From the NCBI RefSeq assembly GCF_016887565.1, contig NZ_CP069396.1, forward strand, positions 9,282,001 through 9,346,000: a DNA stretch of 64,000 bases, read 5' to 3'. This DNA comes from Archangium violaceum. GTDB taxonomy: Bacteria > Myxococcota > Myxococcia > Myxococcales > Myxococcaceae. The notes beneath the pieces were generated by a model. The model did no database searches. It was not told the DNA's origin and saw nothing but the letters and a program-made list of their open reading frames with translations. Position numbers and translations under genes: made by a program. How positions within the stretch are numbered: the stretch's first letter is position 1; every line of letters starts with the position of its first letter. Of this stretch, positions 7,596-17,483 are shown piece by piece.

Positions 7596-9581
7596 GTGGG
7601 ATTGGTCTACAGGCTGCCTGAAATCGGTGAGCTGGTGGGCGGCTACCGCATGGTCGAGAAGCTCGGCTCCGGTAGCTACGGCCACGTCTACAAGGCCGAG
7701 CAGGCGCAGTGCTTCTACGCGGTGAAGTTCCTCCGCGGTCGCCTGTTGCATGACCGGGCCCGGCGAGAGATCCGCATCCTGCTTCACCTGGAACATCCCG
7801 ATGTCGTCCGCTTCTACGGGTGCGGCTACTGGCCGGACCCATTCATCGGACATTCCTATCTCGTGATGGAGTTCGCCGGAGGGCGGACACTGGAGGCATA
7901 CGCCTCGGAGGAGAACCCATCCGCCCGCAGGTCCGCGCGCATCGTGCTGGATACCGCGCTGACGCTCGGTGAGGTGCTCCGGCAGGGGGTCATGCACCGG
8001 GACCTCAAGCCGGACAACATCATCATCCGCGATGTGAATTCGCGGCCGCTCCTCATCGACTTCGGCGTGGGCACTCTCGTGGGGGCTCCCGCCGTCACCA
8101 GCTCACGCCTTCCTCCTGGCACCCTCGAGTTCCGCGCGCCCGAAGCGTGGCGCTTCAGCCAGGAGAGTGATTCCGAGCACTACGAGTACGGCCCGGCGGA
8201 CGAGTTGTGGGCTCTCGGGGTGACGTTCTACTGGCTGCTGACGGACGTCCTTCCCTTTGGCGACAGGGATGACGAAGAAGACGGTGGTCTGGCCGAGCGC
8301 ATCCTCCACCAGACGCCTGTCGCCCCCCACCTCCTCAACCCGCGCGTGCCACGAGCGCTCTCCGACATCTGCATGCGGATGTTGGAGAAGGAGCCGACGG
8401 CACGTTACGCGAGCGTGGTCGAGTTCTGCGCGGCGCTCGATGCGGCCATGGCCGAGGCCGAGCCTGATTCGTGCTGGGACCTGCCACTGTTCGAGCCGGA
8501 CGCGCTTCACGCCAGGACCACGGAGGAAGATCCAGCGCGTGTGGATGTGAACGACTCGACGCGCTGGCTCCGGCGTTGGATGAAGGAGAAGCGCCGGAGA
8601 GGCCTGAAGCCCCCGGAGAAGACAGACACAACTCCCACGCCCGTGGCCGGAGTCCTCGCCACTGTCCCGGAACAGAACGAGCCCGTTGTCGCGCCAGTCC
8701 CTCCGCCGGAACCGATTGCACCCCCTGTGTCTCGCACGCCGGCTCCGTCTGAACTACCGCGAGCGATACCAGCTCCACGCCCTGCGATGACACGTCATCG
8801 CACTCGCCTCGCGACGGCAACCGGGCTCGCGGCCGTGGTGCTCGGCATCTCCCTGCTCTCCAGCTCGATCCTCTTCCCTCCTGTATCGGCCCCACTCGAC
8901 ACGTCATCCAAGGCCACCACGACTCTACAATCCGAGTCCGGCCATGAAGTGGCGTGGTCCGCGAAGCCGCTGGATCCTCCAGGCGGAGAAGGCGCCGAGC
9001 CCGCGATGGGCTCCATCTCCGCGCCTGTGATGATCACGATGCTTCCCAAGGACCACACCAGCGAGAAGCCCCAGGAGAAGAAGCAGAAGGTTCTCGAACG
9101 CGCCGCCAAGGTCATCGGTACGGGACTGGTCTGCAAGGCGCTGGCGGGATGCCCCGCCCCACAACAGGTGCGCCCGACTCCGGAGCCCGCTGCATGTCCA
9201 GCCGGTTCCACTGAGGCCATGGCCGACAAGCTCGGTGTCCGTGTCGGGGAAATGGTCTCCGGGTACCTTTCAACCAAAGGGGGTGCTCAGGACATCACCG
9301 TTCGCCAAGGCGCTACTTCCATCGAGTTGGGTCCTCTCAAGCCCGACAAAGAGGGAGGGGACATCTTCCTGTCTGGCATACTCACCATCGGGGAGGAGCG
9401 CGTGTACGGCCAATTCACCCAGGCGCGTATTCGGGACGGGCAGCCGTTCCCGGTCTGCTTCGAGATGAGAGACATCTTCAAGAGGGGCAAAGGTAGTGCC
9501 ATCAGTGAGCGACACGGAGACCCCGATTCCGCCCGCATCTGGTCCACGGTGGACCTGAAGGCCGTTGACAGATTCGAGTGA
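7596..9581 (+). CDS. Membrane Ser/Thr protein kinase
   Basis: A 661-residue kinase with intact catalytic motifs: glycine loop LGSGSYGHVY (23-32), K44, HRDLKPDN (134-141) and DFG (155-157). The kinase domain ends near residue 290. A proline-rich linker leads to one transmembrane helix at about 403-427, and a C-terminal ~230-residue part is probably periplasmic, with CKALAGC and CPAGSTEAM near its start and no sensor domain that I recognise. The start is GTG at 7596. It sits between a pseudokinase and a DUF2381 gene, all on the same strand with short gaps, so the three are probably one unit: a dead and a live kinase plus a secreted partner. Confidence 0.92.
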   Translation: MGLVYRLPEIGELVGGYRMVEKLGSGSYGHVYKAEQAQCFYAVKFLRGRLLHDRARREIRILLHLEHPDVVRFYGCGYWPDPFIGHSYLVMEFAGGRTLEAYASEENPSARRSARIVLDTALTLGEVLRQGVMHRDLKPDNIIIRDVNSRPLLIDFGVGTLVGAPAVTSSRLPPGTLEFRAPEAWRFSQESDSEHYEYGPADELWALGVTFYWLLTDVLPFGDRDDEEDGGLAERILHQTPVAPHLLNPRVPRALSDICMRMLEKEPTARYASVVEFCAALDAAMAEAEPDSCWDLPLFEPDALHARTTEEDPARVDVNDSTRWLRRWMKEKRRRGLKPPEKTDTTPTPVAGVLATVPEQNEPVVAPVPPPEPIAPPVSRTPAPSELPRAIPAPRPAMTRHRTRLATATGLAAVVLGISLLSSSILFPPVSAPLDTSSKATTTLQSESGHEVAWSAKPLDPPGGEGAEPAMGSISAPVMITMLPKDHTSEKPQEKKQKVLERAAKVIGTGLVCKALAGCPAPQQVRPTPEPAACPAGSTEAMADKLGVRVGEMVSGYLSTKGGAQDITVRQGATSIELGPLKPDKEGGDIFLSGILTIGEERVYGQFTQARIRDGQPFPVCFEMRDIFKRGKGSAISERHGDPDSARIWSTVDLKAVDRFE

Positions 9582-9605
9582 GCGCCAGGCAACCGGGTGG
9601 AAGAG

Positions 9606-10613
9606 ATGAATGGGACCCAGACACGACAGGGCCCAGAGGCGAAATGGATGCGAGCACCGTTTCCGCACCGGAGTTCCCGTCTCGTGTTCACGTTGCTGTC
9701 TGCCGCGCTCCTGATGATGGTGCTTGTTGCAGGGGGTTCCGCCGCTGCCCAGACGTGTCCTCCGCTTGGAGAAGCGGAAGGCCGTTGCATCGAGTTGACG
9801 GCGGACGGGGCTGGTGAAGTATCCGAGGCACAGCTCAGCCCGGGACTGGCCACGACATTCCTCTTCGACTCGGATGTACGCGCGGACAGTGTGCTGCCGG
9901 AGAATCGCGAGCACTTCGAGGTGATGGACCTCGGGAAACGCACTCTTACGCTCGTTCCATCGGAGAGGATGCTCGGCAAGAATCCCAGCACGGTGACGGT
10001 GTGTTTCGCGAGCAACGAGGCCCCAGCGTGCGCGACCTTCCGGCTGCTGCTGCATCCCTCGATTGGCGAGCGGCAGGTGAGGATCTTCCGCCATCCGCGT
10101 CCAGTGGAGTCCATTCAAGCCGAGTTGAAGAAAGCCTACGCGGAGAGCGCGAAACTGCAGGCGGAACTCGTACAGATGCGCGCAGAACAAGGCGAGCCGG
10201 GCGGACTCACAGGCATGTTCGTTTCCGGCATGGTGGACACGAGGGGCATTCACTGTTCGGAGGTCCGTGTCGTCCAGAGACCGGGAAATGCGCTGTCCGC
10301 GCTACGTATCATTACCTGCCGCGCGCGAGGGCGGATGGTCATGCTGGTGGACTTGAAGAACGACGACGCGGCGCCCTGGATGCCGCAAGGTGCCCGGCTC
10401 ACTGGCCCCAAGGGAGAAGAACTCAAGGGCGCCGTGTGGACACCAGAGCCCGTCCGTCTGGGCAAATCTCGCCCCCTCTACATCGAAGTACAGGCCGAGG
10501 ACGCGCGGACCGTGGGCCCCTTCACCCTGAAGCTCTGGGAGGCGGATGGGCCACGCACCGTCACTCTCGGCAACGTGGCATTCCCGGTTCTGACGGAGGG
10601 GCCGGGGCTCTGA
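9606..10613 (+). CDS. DUF2381 (TIGR02268-like) secreted protein
   Basis: About 335 residues, with an export signal in the segment RLVFTLLSAALLMMVLVAGGSAAAQ. The mature part has the layout I know from the Myxococcus paralogous family TIGR02268/DUF2381: an N-terminal beta domain (LSPGLATTFLFD...), a central helical stretch with SIQAELKKAYAESAKLQAEL, and a C-terminal beta domain with WMPQGARLTGPKGEEL. Function is unknown; members are typically found next to Ser/Thr kinase genes, as here (25 bases after the kinase stop). The start is ambiguous: GTG 9597, ATG 9606 or ATG 9648, the last giving the most ordinary signal peptide. Confidence 0.82.
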   Translation: MNGTQTRQGPEAKWMRAPFPHRSSRLVFTLLSAALLMMVLVAGGSAAAQTCPPLGEAEGRCIELTADGAGEVSEAQLSPGLATTFLFDSDVRADSVLPENREHFEVMDLGKRTLTLVPSERMLGKNPSTVTVCFASNEAPACATFRLLLHPSIGERQVRIFRHPRPVESIQAELKKAYAESAKLQAELVQMRAEQGEPGGLTGMFVSGMVDTRGIHCSEVRVVQRPGNALSALRIITCRARGRMVMLVDLKNDDAAPWMPQGARLTGPKGEELKGAVWTPEPVRLGKSRPLYIEVQAEDARTVGPFTLKLWEADGPRTVTLGNVAFPVLTEGPGL

Positions 10614-10661
10614 ATCGAACCCCACCCGCGCCTCTCTCCCGCCCAGGCACGATCAGGGGTA

Positions 10662-11858
10662 ATGTTCCTTCATTTGGAACCGCTCGACACCCTTCGTCTG
10701 ATTCTCGCCGGCCTGCTCTTCGGGCTGGGACTGCTGGGCCTCTTCAAGGCGCCCCTGGGCTCCCTCTGGAAGCCCGCCGTGGCCGCAACCGAGTGGGGCC
10801 ACGTCCTGGCCGTCTTCCCGCTCCTCTTGTTGCTGCTGCCCGGTGGAACAGGCTTCGGCGCCCGGGTCGCGTGGTGCCTGGCCGCGCTCGCCGTGATTCT
10901 CCTGCTCTCCTCCCTGATCCGGGCCCTCAGGTACGTGAAGGGACTGGAGGCGGACTTCGCCAAGACCTTCGGTCCCGTCCAGCCTCGCACCCTCCCCGGG
11001 GCTCCAGCACGAACCGCGCCCCTCGTCCTGGGCGATCTGCTCTCGGTCTCCACCCCCGTGGTGACCCCCACCCGGCACACCTACCGGGAAGTCGACGGCC
11101 ATGTTCTGCAGCTGGACCTGTACCGAAGCCCCGGGGCTCCCCGGCCGCTGCCACTCGTCGTGGTGATCCACGGAGGCTCCTGGAACAGCGGGGACAGCTC
11201 CCAGCTCAACTGGCTGAACAACTACCTCTCCGCCCGAGGCTTCGCGGTCGCGGCGATCAACTACCGGCTCGCGCCCCGTCACACCTTCCCGGCCCAGCGC
11301 GATGACGTGCTCGCCGCCCTCTCCTGGCTGCGAGAGAACGCCTCCCAGCTGGAGCTGGATCCCTCCCGCATCGCCTTCCTCGGGCGCTCCGCTGGAGGCC
11401 AGCTGGCGCTGCTCGCCGCCTACACGGCACGCGATCCGGCGATCCGCGCGGCCGTCGCCCTGTATGCGCCCACGGACCTCAACTGGGGCTGGGCCAACCC
11501 CACCAACCCCCGGGTGATGGACAGCCCCAAGACCCTGAGCGAGTACCTCGGAGGAACGCCTGCCCAGGTCCAGGCGCACTTCGATGCCGCGTCGCCCATC
11601 GACTTCGTGCTCCCCAGTTCGCCCCCCACCCTGTTGGTTCATGGGACCCGGGACGAGCTGGTCCTCGCCGAACAGAGCCGGCGTCTGGCCAGACGTCTGG
11701 AACAGGCCAACGTCCCCCACCTGCAGCTCGAGCTCCCCTGGGCCACGCACGGCTGTGACGCGAACCCCGCGGGACCGGGAGGACAGATCACCACCTGGGC
11801 CGTGGAGCGCTTCCTCGCCGCCGCCTTTCAGGACGCTCCGAGACCCTCCGCGGGTTAG
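10662..11858 (+). CDS. Alpha/beta-hydrolase esterase with N-terminal membrane segments
   Basis: A 398-residue protein. Three hydrophobic stretches occupy about residues 8-30, 42-60 and 66-85, then a lipase/esterase domain begins near 130. The oxyanion-hole motif HGGSW, the nucleophile elbow GRSAGGQ (Ser) and, near the end, DELV (acid) and ATHGCD (His) identify a BD-FAE/hormone-sensitive-lipase type fold. Its substrate could be an ester in the membrane or periplasm depending on topology. It stands apart from the kinase cluster and lies 26 bases before the next stop-to-start on the same strand. Confidence 0.88.
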   Translation: MFLHLEPLDTLRLILAGLLFGLGLLGLFKAPLGSLWKPAVAATEWGHVLAVFPLLLLLLPGGTGFGARVAWCLAALAVILLLSSLIRALRYVKGLEADFAKTFGPVQPRTLPGAPARTAPLVLGDLLSVSTPVVTPTRHTYREVDGHVLQLDLYRSPGAPRPLPLVVVIHGGSWNSGDSSQLNWLNNYLSARGFAVAAINYRLAPRHTFPAQRDDVLAALSWLRENASQLELDPSRIAFLGRSAGGQLALLAAYTARDPAIRAAVALYAPTDLNWGWANPTNPRVMDSPKTLSEYLGGTPAQVQAHFDAASPIDFVLPSSPPTLLVHGTRDELVLAEQSRRLARRLEQANVPHLQLELPWATHGCDANPAGPGGQITTWAVERFLAAAFQDAPRPSAG

Positions 11859-11884
11859 ACCCAGAGAAAGTGCGACAAGGCTCC

Positions 11885-13186
11885 ATGCCCAACTGGAAAC
11901 GACTGCAGCAGCTCAACGCGGGTGAGGCCATCTGGTACTCGGACCCTCAGCTCGACACCAAGGACGAGGTCTGGTTCTACAACCAGGGCGGTGCGTTGCG
12001 CATCTGGAGCGAGGGCACGCTCCACAAGGAGGACCCGAAGGTCTTCAAGGGCCTGAAGCCCGTCGAGCGCAGGCACACCCTCTACCGGCTCAGCAGTCTC
12101 CTCCACGTCGATGTCGAGGTTCGGGGCGAACAGTCCCTCATCTGCCGGGGCACCCTGAACGGCGCGCACCTCGTCTCCCGCATCGAGACCTCGCGGATCG
12201 AGGCGCTGCTGGCGCGCTACCGGAAGCTGGGCTTCAAGGACGGCGCGCCGTGGAATGCGTCGGCGAAGTACGTGACGCGCCGCGAATACCACCTGAACGA
12301 CTCCAAGTACTGGGACATCCGCGTGGACGGCGAGCATGTGTTCGAGGACTACTCGAAGCAGACGACCCTCGCGAGCCGTGAAGCCGCCCTCGCGCGGGCC
12401 GAGCAGCGCGTCCGTGCCAGGGAAAAAGCCGGCTTCCAGCTGCGCAACATCGAGCTCGAGAAGGCCCGCTTCTCCAATCCGGAGCCCAAGCCCGCGCCTG
12501 GCGCCCCCAAGCGCGCGCCTCCGCCCAAGGGCCCAGCCTTCCCGAAGCCCCAGGACGCCTTCGAGGCCGTGGACACGGCCATCGCGATGCTGAAGGACCT
12601 GCACACGCGCTACCCCACGGGGCACTTCGTCGCGGAACAGCTCGACGTGGCGAAGGAGAAGAAGCGCATCGCCTCGGTCGAGGAGCATGCGTCCTTCTTC
12701 AAGCGCATGCACAAGGAGCGCATCGGCCGTTGGCAGACGGCGAAGCCGGGCAAGCCCAAGAAGCGCGAGTCGAGCTGGGACTACTTCCTGCGCGTCTACG
12801 GCTCCATTACCTGGATCGTGGGCAGCGGCGCCGACGACGACCTGCCCATGTTCCTGTGTGGCAACGTCACGGGTGGCGGCTGGAGCTGCCTGGAGGTCAG
12901 CAACGACCTGTATGAGATGGACGACCTCGTGGAAGCCACCGGCAACACGGACCTGGAGGAACTCCTCGTGTTCCACGGCGGGTGGCATACCCGCAAGTCC
13001 TTCGCATTCGACTGTCGCGTCGCCTCGCCCTCCGGGGAACTGGCCATCATTCCCTTTGACGAGAGCATCGAGAAGCTGCCCCGCCCCATGAAGCCCGAGC
13101 GCGTGCAGCCCTTCGGCACGTGGCTCCACAAGCGCGTCTCCGAGCTGATCCGCACGGCGGAGGCGAACCTGCACGAGGCACAGTGA
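11885..13186 (+). CDS. Hypothetical protein, WGR-like N-terminal and SMI1/KNR4-like C-terminal region
   Basis: About 433 residues, no signal peptide. Residues ~110-175 contain SKYWDIRVDGEHVFEDYSKQ followed by a helical AALARAEQRVRAREKAGF, resembling a divergent WGR domain. A proline-rich hinge follows, then a C-terminal region around LPMFLCGNVTGGGWSCLEV ... LVFHGGWHTRKSFAFDC ... GTWLHKRVSELI that looks like the SMI1/KNR4 (SUKH) fold used by many toxin-immunity proteins. These assignments are by eye and tentative. ATG 11885 is preferred to a GTG at 11870. Possible roles include immunity or regulation. Confidence 0.7.
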   Translation: MPNWKRLQQLNAGEAIWYSDPQLDTKDEVWFYNQGGALRIWSEGTLHKEDPKVFKGLKPVERRHTLYRLSSLLHVDVEVRGEQSLICRGTLNGAHLVSRIETSRIEALLARYRKLGFKDGAPWNASAKYVTRREYHLNDSKYWDIRVDGEHVFEDYSKQTTLASREAALARAEQRVRAREKAGFQLRNIELEKARFSNPEPKPAPGAPKRAPPPKGPAFPKPQDAFEAVDTAIAMLKDLHTRYPTGHFVAEQLDVAKEKKRIASVEEHASFFKRMHKERIGRWQTAKPGKPKKRESSWDYFLRVYGSITWIVGSGADDDLPMFLCGNVTGGGWSCLEVSNDLYEMDDLVEATGNTDLEELLVFHGGWHTRKSFAFDCRVASPSGELAIIPFDESIEKLPRPMKPERVQPFGTWLHKRVSELIRTAEANLHEAQ

Positions 13187-13240
13187 AGAATCCAGTCCAG
13201 CCCCGCGCCCCCCGACTACACTGAGTCACGGAGTTCGCTC

Positions 13241-14167
13241 ATGTCGCACCGTCGGAGGCAAAGACACATGAGACGTCTGGTCGCGCCGTCATTCATCGTG
13301 ATTCTCATGTTGCTGGGTTGTGAGACGAGCACGCCAGCCACGGTCGAACCCACGCCAGAAGACGCGGGCACCCAGACGCCTCCCCTCCCCACCAAGAGCG
13401 CCAAGCGGGGAATCGCCTTCGACCTCGCGACTCCGGAGGACCTCGCCGCCCTCTCCCCAGGGGTGAGCTGGTGGTACAACTGGAGCCCCCAGCCCCATCG
13501 GAATGTGCCCACGGACTACCGGTCCCGCTACGGCATGGACTTCCTCCCCATGCTGTGGAACGGGAACTTCGACGCCACGAGCATCGAGGCGTTCCTCAAG
13601 GCCCATCCCGAAATCAAATACTTGCTGCTCCTCAACGAGCCCAACCTCACGGACCAGGCCAACATGTCGCCCCAGGACGCGGCGCGGCTGTGGCCCAGGT
13701 ACGAGAGCGTCGCCGCGAATACGGGGGTCAAGCTGGTCGGCCCCGCGATGAGCTGGGGAACCTATCCGGGCTACTCGGACCCGGTCGTCTGGCTCGATGC
13801 GTTCTACGCCGCCTACCGCGCGGCCAACGGGAACCGCGACCCGCGCATCGATTACCTCGCGTTCCACTGGTACGACTACGGGCTCGCGGGTCAGCTGGAC
13901 CGGCTCAAGAAGTACGGCAAGCCATTCTGGGTCACCGAATTCGCCAACTGCCACAGCCAGAAGGATGGCGCGCAGATCGACTCGGTCGCCAAACAGAAGG
14001 CCCAGATGACGGAAATGGTGGCCGTCTGCGAGAGCCGTGAGGACGTGTTCCGCTACGCCTGGTTCACGGGGCGATGGACGAACGATCCGTGCTTCGCCAG
14101 CCTTCTGGGCGCTCCGGGAACCCTGACGGAGCTGGGCGCCCATTACCTCGCCCAGCCCTTCCACTGA
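13241..14167 (+). CDS. Lipoprotein, GH128-like glycoside hydrolase
   Basis: A 308-residue lipoprotein: the lipobox LMLLGC puts the lipidated Cys at 27, followed by a Pro/Thr-rich linker to about 50. The catalytic part is a TIM-barrel glycosyl-hydrolase of the Glyco_hydro_cc/GH128 type, with WWYNWSP near 77-83, LLNEPN (general acid E133) and FWVTEFAN (nucleophile E233). Known family members cleave beta-1,3-glucans, consistent with attack on fungal or algal wall polysaccharide outside the cell. The start is ATG 13241 with GGAG seven bases upstream. Confidence 0.85.
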   Translation: MSHRRRQRHMRRLVAPSFIVILMLLGCETSTPATVEPTPEDAGTQTPPLPTKSAKRGIAFDLATPEDLAALSPGVSWWYNWSPQPHRNVPTDYRSRYGMDFLPMLWNGNFDATSIEAFLKAHPEIKYLLLLNEPNLTDQANMSPQDAARLWPRYESVAANTGVKLVGPAMSWGTYPGYSDPVVWLDAFYAAYRAANGNRDPRIDYLAFHWYDYGLAGQLDRLKKYGKPFWVTEFANCHSQKDGAQIDSVAKQKAQMTEMVAVCESREDVFRYAWFTGRWTNDPCFASLLGAPGTLTELGAHYLAQPFH

Positions 14168-14291
14168 CGACACCACCACTCGCGACGGCGCGAGCTACGA
14201 CCCAGAGTGTGTCAGCCTATCACTATAGGATGATCGCCCTCATGAGTCGGGGCAGGCGCACAGGAGCGCCTTCCGCACGTTGGAGTGGAAC

Positions 14292-15734
14292 ATGATCGCA
14301 GTCCACCTGGGCCGACGTTCTTCATCTTGGATTCTCATCCTGGGGCTCTCTGTCACGGGAGTGCTCGCTGGCTGCAGCTTGTCGTCGGATGACCCGTCCG
14401 ACGAAAATCCGCCACCCGACGCGGGAAGTCCCGATGCGGGAAGTCCCGACGCGGGGCCGCCTCCTGATTTCACCTGGGGCAGCGGCACGGACACCGGCAA
14501 GCTCGAGGGCAACGTGTGGACCCCTGGGCGTGACGCGACGGGACTCGTGAACCAGGCGTCGTGGGCGCTCGTCCCCAAGGGGCGGTGGATCGAGGTCGCT
14601 GGTACGCCGCTCACCTCGCTCGACGCGGACGTCAAGGCGGCGCTTCCTGGCTTCCGGGATCTAGGCTCCGGGGGTATCGCCGCGGTCATCAACGCCTACT
14701 CCGGCGTGGCGGTCGACGCGCCTCGCGCCCGCTGGTGGGCCTTCGGCGGCGGGCACGCCGACAGCTCCAACAACGGCCTCTACCGCTTCGACATGGCGAA
14801 GATGCGCTGGAGCATCGAGCAGCTCCCCGACAACTCGGCGAACTGGACGAAGGTCGTCTATGGGGGCACGTACAGCTACTACCCGCCCGCCGCGGAGTAC
14901 TCCAAGGCCCACCCGGACAGCGACGTCTACGCGGATGAGTTCTTCGACCCGGACCGGCCCGCCGCGTCGACTGGCAACCCGGTGGCTCGCCACACGTACA
15001 ACGGGCTCGTCTACAACCCGGACCTCCAGGAGGTGGCCTTTGGCGTCCGGCGGATGTGGCGCTACAGCCTGACCACCCACACCTGGAAGCGCCACAACCC
15101 CTTCAACACCCCAGGGGCCATCTACGACGGGGTGACCGGATATGGCGGCTCGTCCGGCTGGACGTTCTGGGACGAGGTGAAACACCGTTACCTCTTTGGC
15201 CCCACGGAGAACTACAGCTATTCGAGGTGGTGGTCCTTCGACACCGACGACCAGTCCTGGAACTGGGAGACCGTCACTCCCCCCGCGTGGTTTTTCGCCC
15301 AGATGGTCAGGCTCGATCGGAAGCTGGTGAGCTTCCCCTACCCGGAGTCGGAACACGGCACCTTCCCTCCGCAGTTCATCACGTACGACATGGATACGGG
15401 GAAGTGGGAGCGCCTGCTCCTGGAGCACGACCTCGAGCTCTCACGCTGCTACACCGATTACTTCGAGGGAATGATCTTCACCTACGTGCCACCGCTCAAG
15501 CGCTACATCGCCGCGTTCCCGTACGACCGCGACGGGGATGGGCGCTTCGAGTACCGGACCTTCGAGGTCGACGCGACGACCCTCAAGCTGAGCGAGGCGC
15601 CGCAGTGGGAGGCCGGCGCCTTCGGCGGGTGGCACGACCTCGTCAAGAACCGCTTCTTCTACCTGGAGACGCACAACGCCCTCGTCTACGTGCGCAAGGG
15701 AGAAGAGAACCTGCGCGTCTTCCGGCTCCCCTGA
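14292..15734 (+). CDS. Lipoprotein with kelch/galactose-oxidase-like beta-propeller
   Basis: A 480-residue surface lipoprotein. The lipobox GVLAGC is followed by an acidic linker containing the tandem unit PDAGS repeated three times. The rest is rich in aromatic beta-strands with repeated spaced motifs (WWAFGGGHADSSNNGLYRFD, TYNGLVYNPDLQEVAF, WWSFDTDDQSWNWE), typical of kelch-like propeller blades. No galactose-oxidase copper ligands can be assigned, so a carbohydrate-binding or structural role is as likely as catalysis. ATG 14292 is preferred over a TTG at 14280 because GGAG precedes it. It follows the GH128-like lipoprotein by 124 bases. Confidence 0.8.
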   Translation: MIAVHLGRRSSSWILILGLSVTGVLAGCSLSSDDPSDENPPPDAGSPDAGSPDAGPPPDFTWGSGTDTGKLEGNVWTPGRDATGLVNQASWALVPKGRWIEVAGTPLTSLDADVKAALPGFRDLGSGGIAAVINAYSGVAVDAPRARWWAFGGGHADSSNNGLYRFDMAKMRWSIEQLPDNSANWTKVVYGGTYSYYPPAAEYSKAHPDSDVYADEFFDPDRPAASTGNPVARHTYNGLVYNPDLQEVAFGVRRMWRYSLTTHTWKRHNPFNTPGAIYDGVTGYGGSSGWTFWDEVKHRYLFGPTENYSYSRWWSFDTDDQSWNWETVTPPAWFFAQMVRLDRKLVSFPYPESEHGTFPPQFITYDMDTGKWERLLLEHDLELSRCYTDYFEGMIFTYVPPLKRYIAAFPYDRDGDGRFEYRTFEVDATTLKLSEAPQWEAGAFGGWHDLVKNRFFYLETHNALVYVRKGEENLRVFRLP

Positions 15735-15763
15735 GCCAGCACCCCGCCTTCCGCGCCCCGGGA

Positions 15764-16563
<800 letters not shown>

Positions 16564-16586
16564 GCCGCGCGGGCGTCCTTCCCGGC

Positions 16587-17444
16587 TCAGGCCACCCGCT
16601 CCACGGAGAAGCGCCGGGAAGGAGAGACCAGTTCCTCCTGGGCGGCCACGAGCCGCAGCTCCCGTGAGCCCGCCGCGTGCGTCGCGGCGAAGATGCCGAA
16701 GATGGAGGCAGCCGTCTCCCCGAGCGCCTCCCCCGCCTCCCGGCCACTCAGCAGGTGCGAGAGGAAGAGCGCCGCCACGGCGTCTCCCGCGCCATTGGGC
16801 GGAGGCTGCATCGGCAACTGCGGGGTGAGGACCAGCCAGGCGCCCGCATCCGTGGCCGCCAGCATCTCAATGGTCCCCGGCGCCGTCTCCTCCCGCAGCA
16901 GGCTCGTCACCAGCACCACGCGCGGGCCCTTCTCGCGCAGGGCCGCGGCGGCCTTCAACGCGTCGTCCAGGGTGCGCACCGTGCGGCCAGTGAGGTACTC
17001 CAGCTCGAACTGGTTGGGCGTAGTGATGTCCGCGGCCGGGACCGCCCGATCGCGCATGAACTCGGGGATGCCCGGCCGCACGAACATGCCTCGGCCCACG
17101 TCCCCCATCACCGGATCGCAGCAGTACAGCGCCTTCGGGTTGGCCGCCCTCACCTTCGCCACCGCATCGAGGATCGCCGAGCCCGTCTCCGCGTTCCCCA
17201 TGTAGCCGGACAGCACCGCCTGGCACTCTCCCAGCACACCCCGCTCGGCGATGCCGTTCACCACCTCCGCCACGTGCGAGGGCTCGAATACCTGCCCACG
17301 CCACTGGCCGTAGCCGGTGTGGTTGCTGAACTGCACCGTGTTGACCGACCACACGTCGTGACCGAGGCGCTGCAGCGGAAAGGTCGCCGCCCGGTTGCCG
17401 ACGTACCCGTAGGACACATGCGATTGAATGGAGAGGATGGCCAC
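16587..17444 (-). CDS. pdxY: Pyridoxal kinase PdxY
   Basis: Phosphorylates pyridoxal with ATP in the salvage of vitamin B6. At 285 residues it matches the family length. The N-terminus ([21 protein letters not shown]) and the [12 protein letters not shown] segment are characteristic of PdxY/PdxK, DPVMGD is at about 110-115, and the ribokinase-fold catalytic motif PPNGAGDA lies near 220. The start is ATG at 17444. The stop is 23 bases from the convergent SitI6-like gene, and the gene's own 3' end is the source of the flanking direct repeat. Confidence 0.95.
   Translation of the reverse strand: MAILSIQSHVSYGYVGNRAATFPLQRLGHDVWSVNTVQFSNHTGYGQWRGQVFEPSHVAEVVNGIAERGVLGECQAVLSGYMGNAETGSAILDAVAKVRAANPKALYCCDPVMGDVGRGMFVRPGIPEFMRDRAVPAADITTPNQFELEYLTGRTVRTLDDALKAAAALREKGPRVVLVTSLLREETAPGTIEMLAATDAGAWLVLTPQLPMQPPPNGAGDAVAALFLSHLLSGREAGEALGETAASIFGIFAATHAAGSRELRLVAAQEELVSPSRRFSVERVA
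16630..16697 (+). repeat. Direct repeat, right copy (inside pdxY 3' end)
   Basis: Right member of the pair with 15764-15831. It lies within the intact pdxY coding sequence, encoding the C-terminal [18 protein letters not shown] segment, so this copy is the parent and the left one the derivative. Confidence 0.85.
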
Positions 17445-17483
17445 GAGCTATTCACTGCCACGGGCCAGCCCTCGCGTCCACCC

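Noticed and set aside
14398-14460. Short tandem repeat encoding PDAGS as a possible mobile or CRISPR-like repeat
   Set aside because: Only three units, in frame, encoding a flexible lipoprotein linker.
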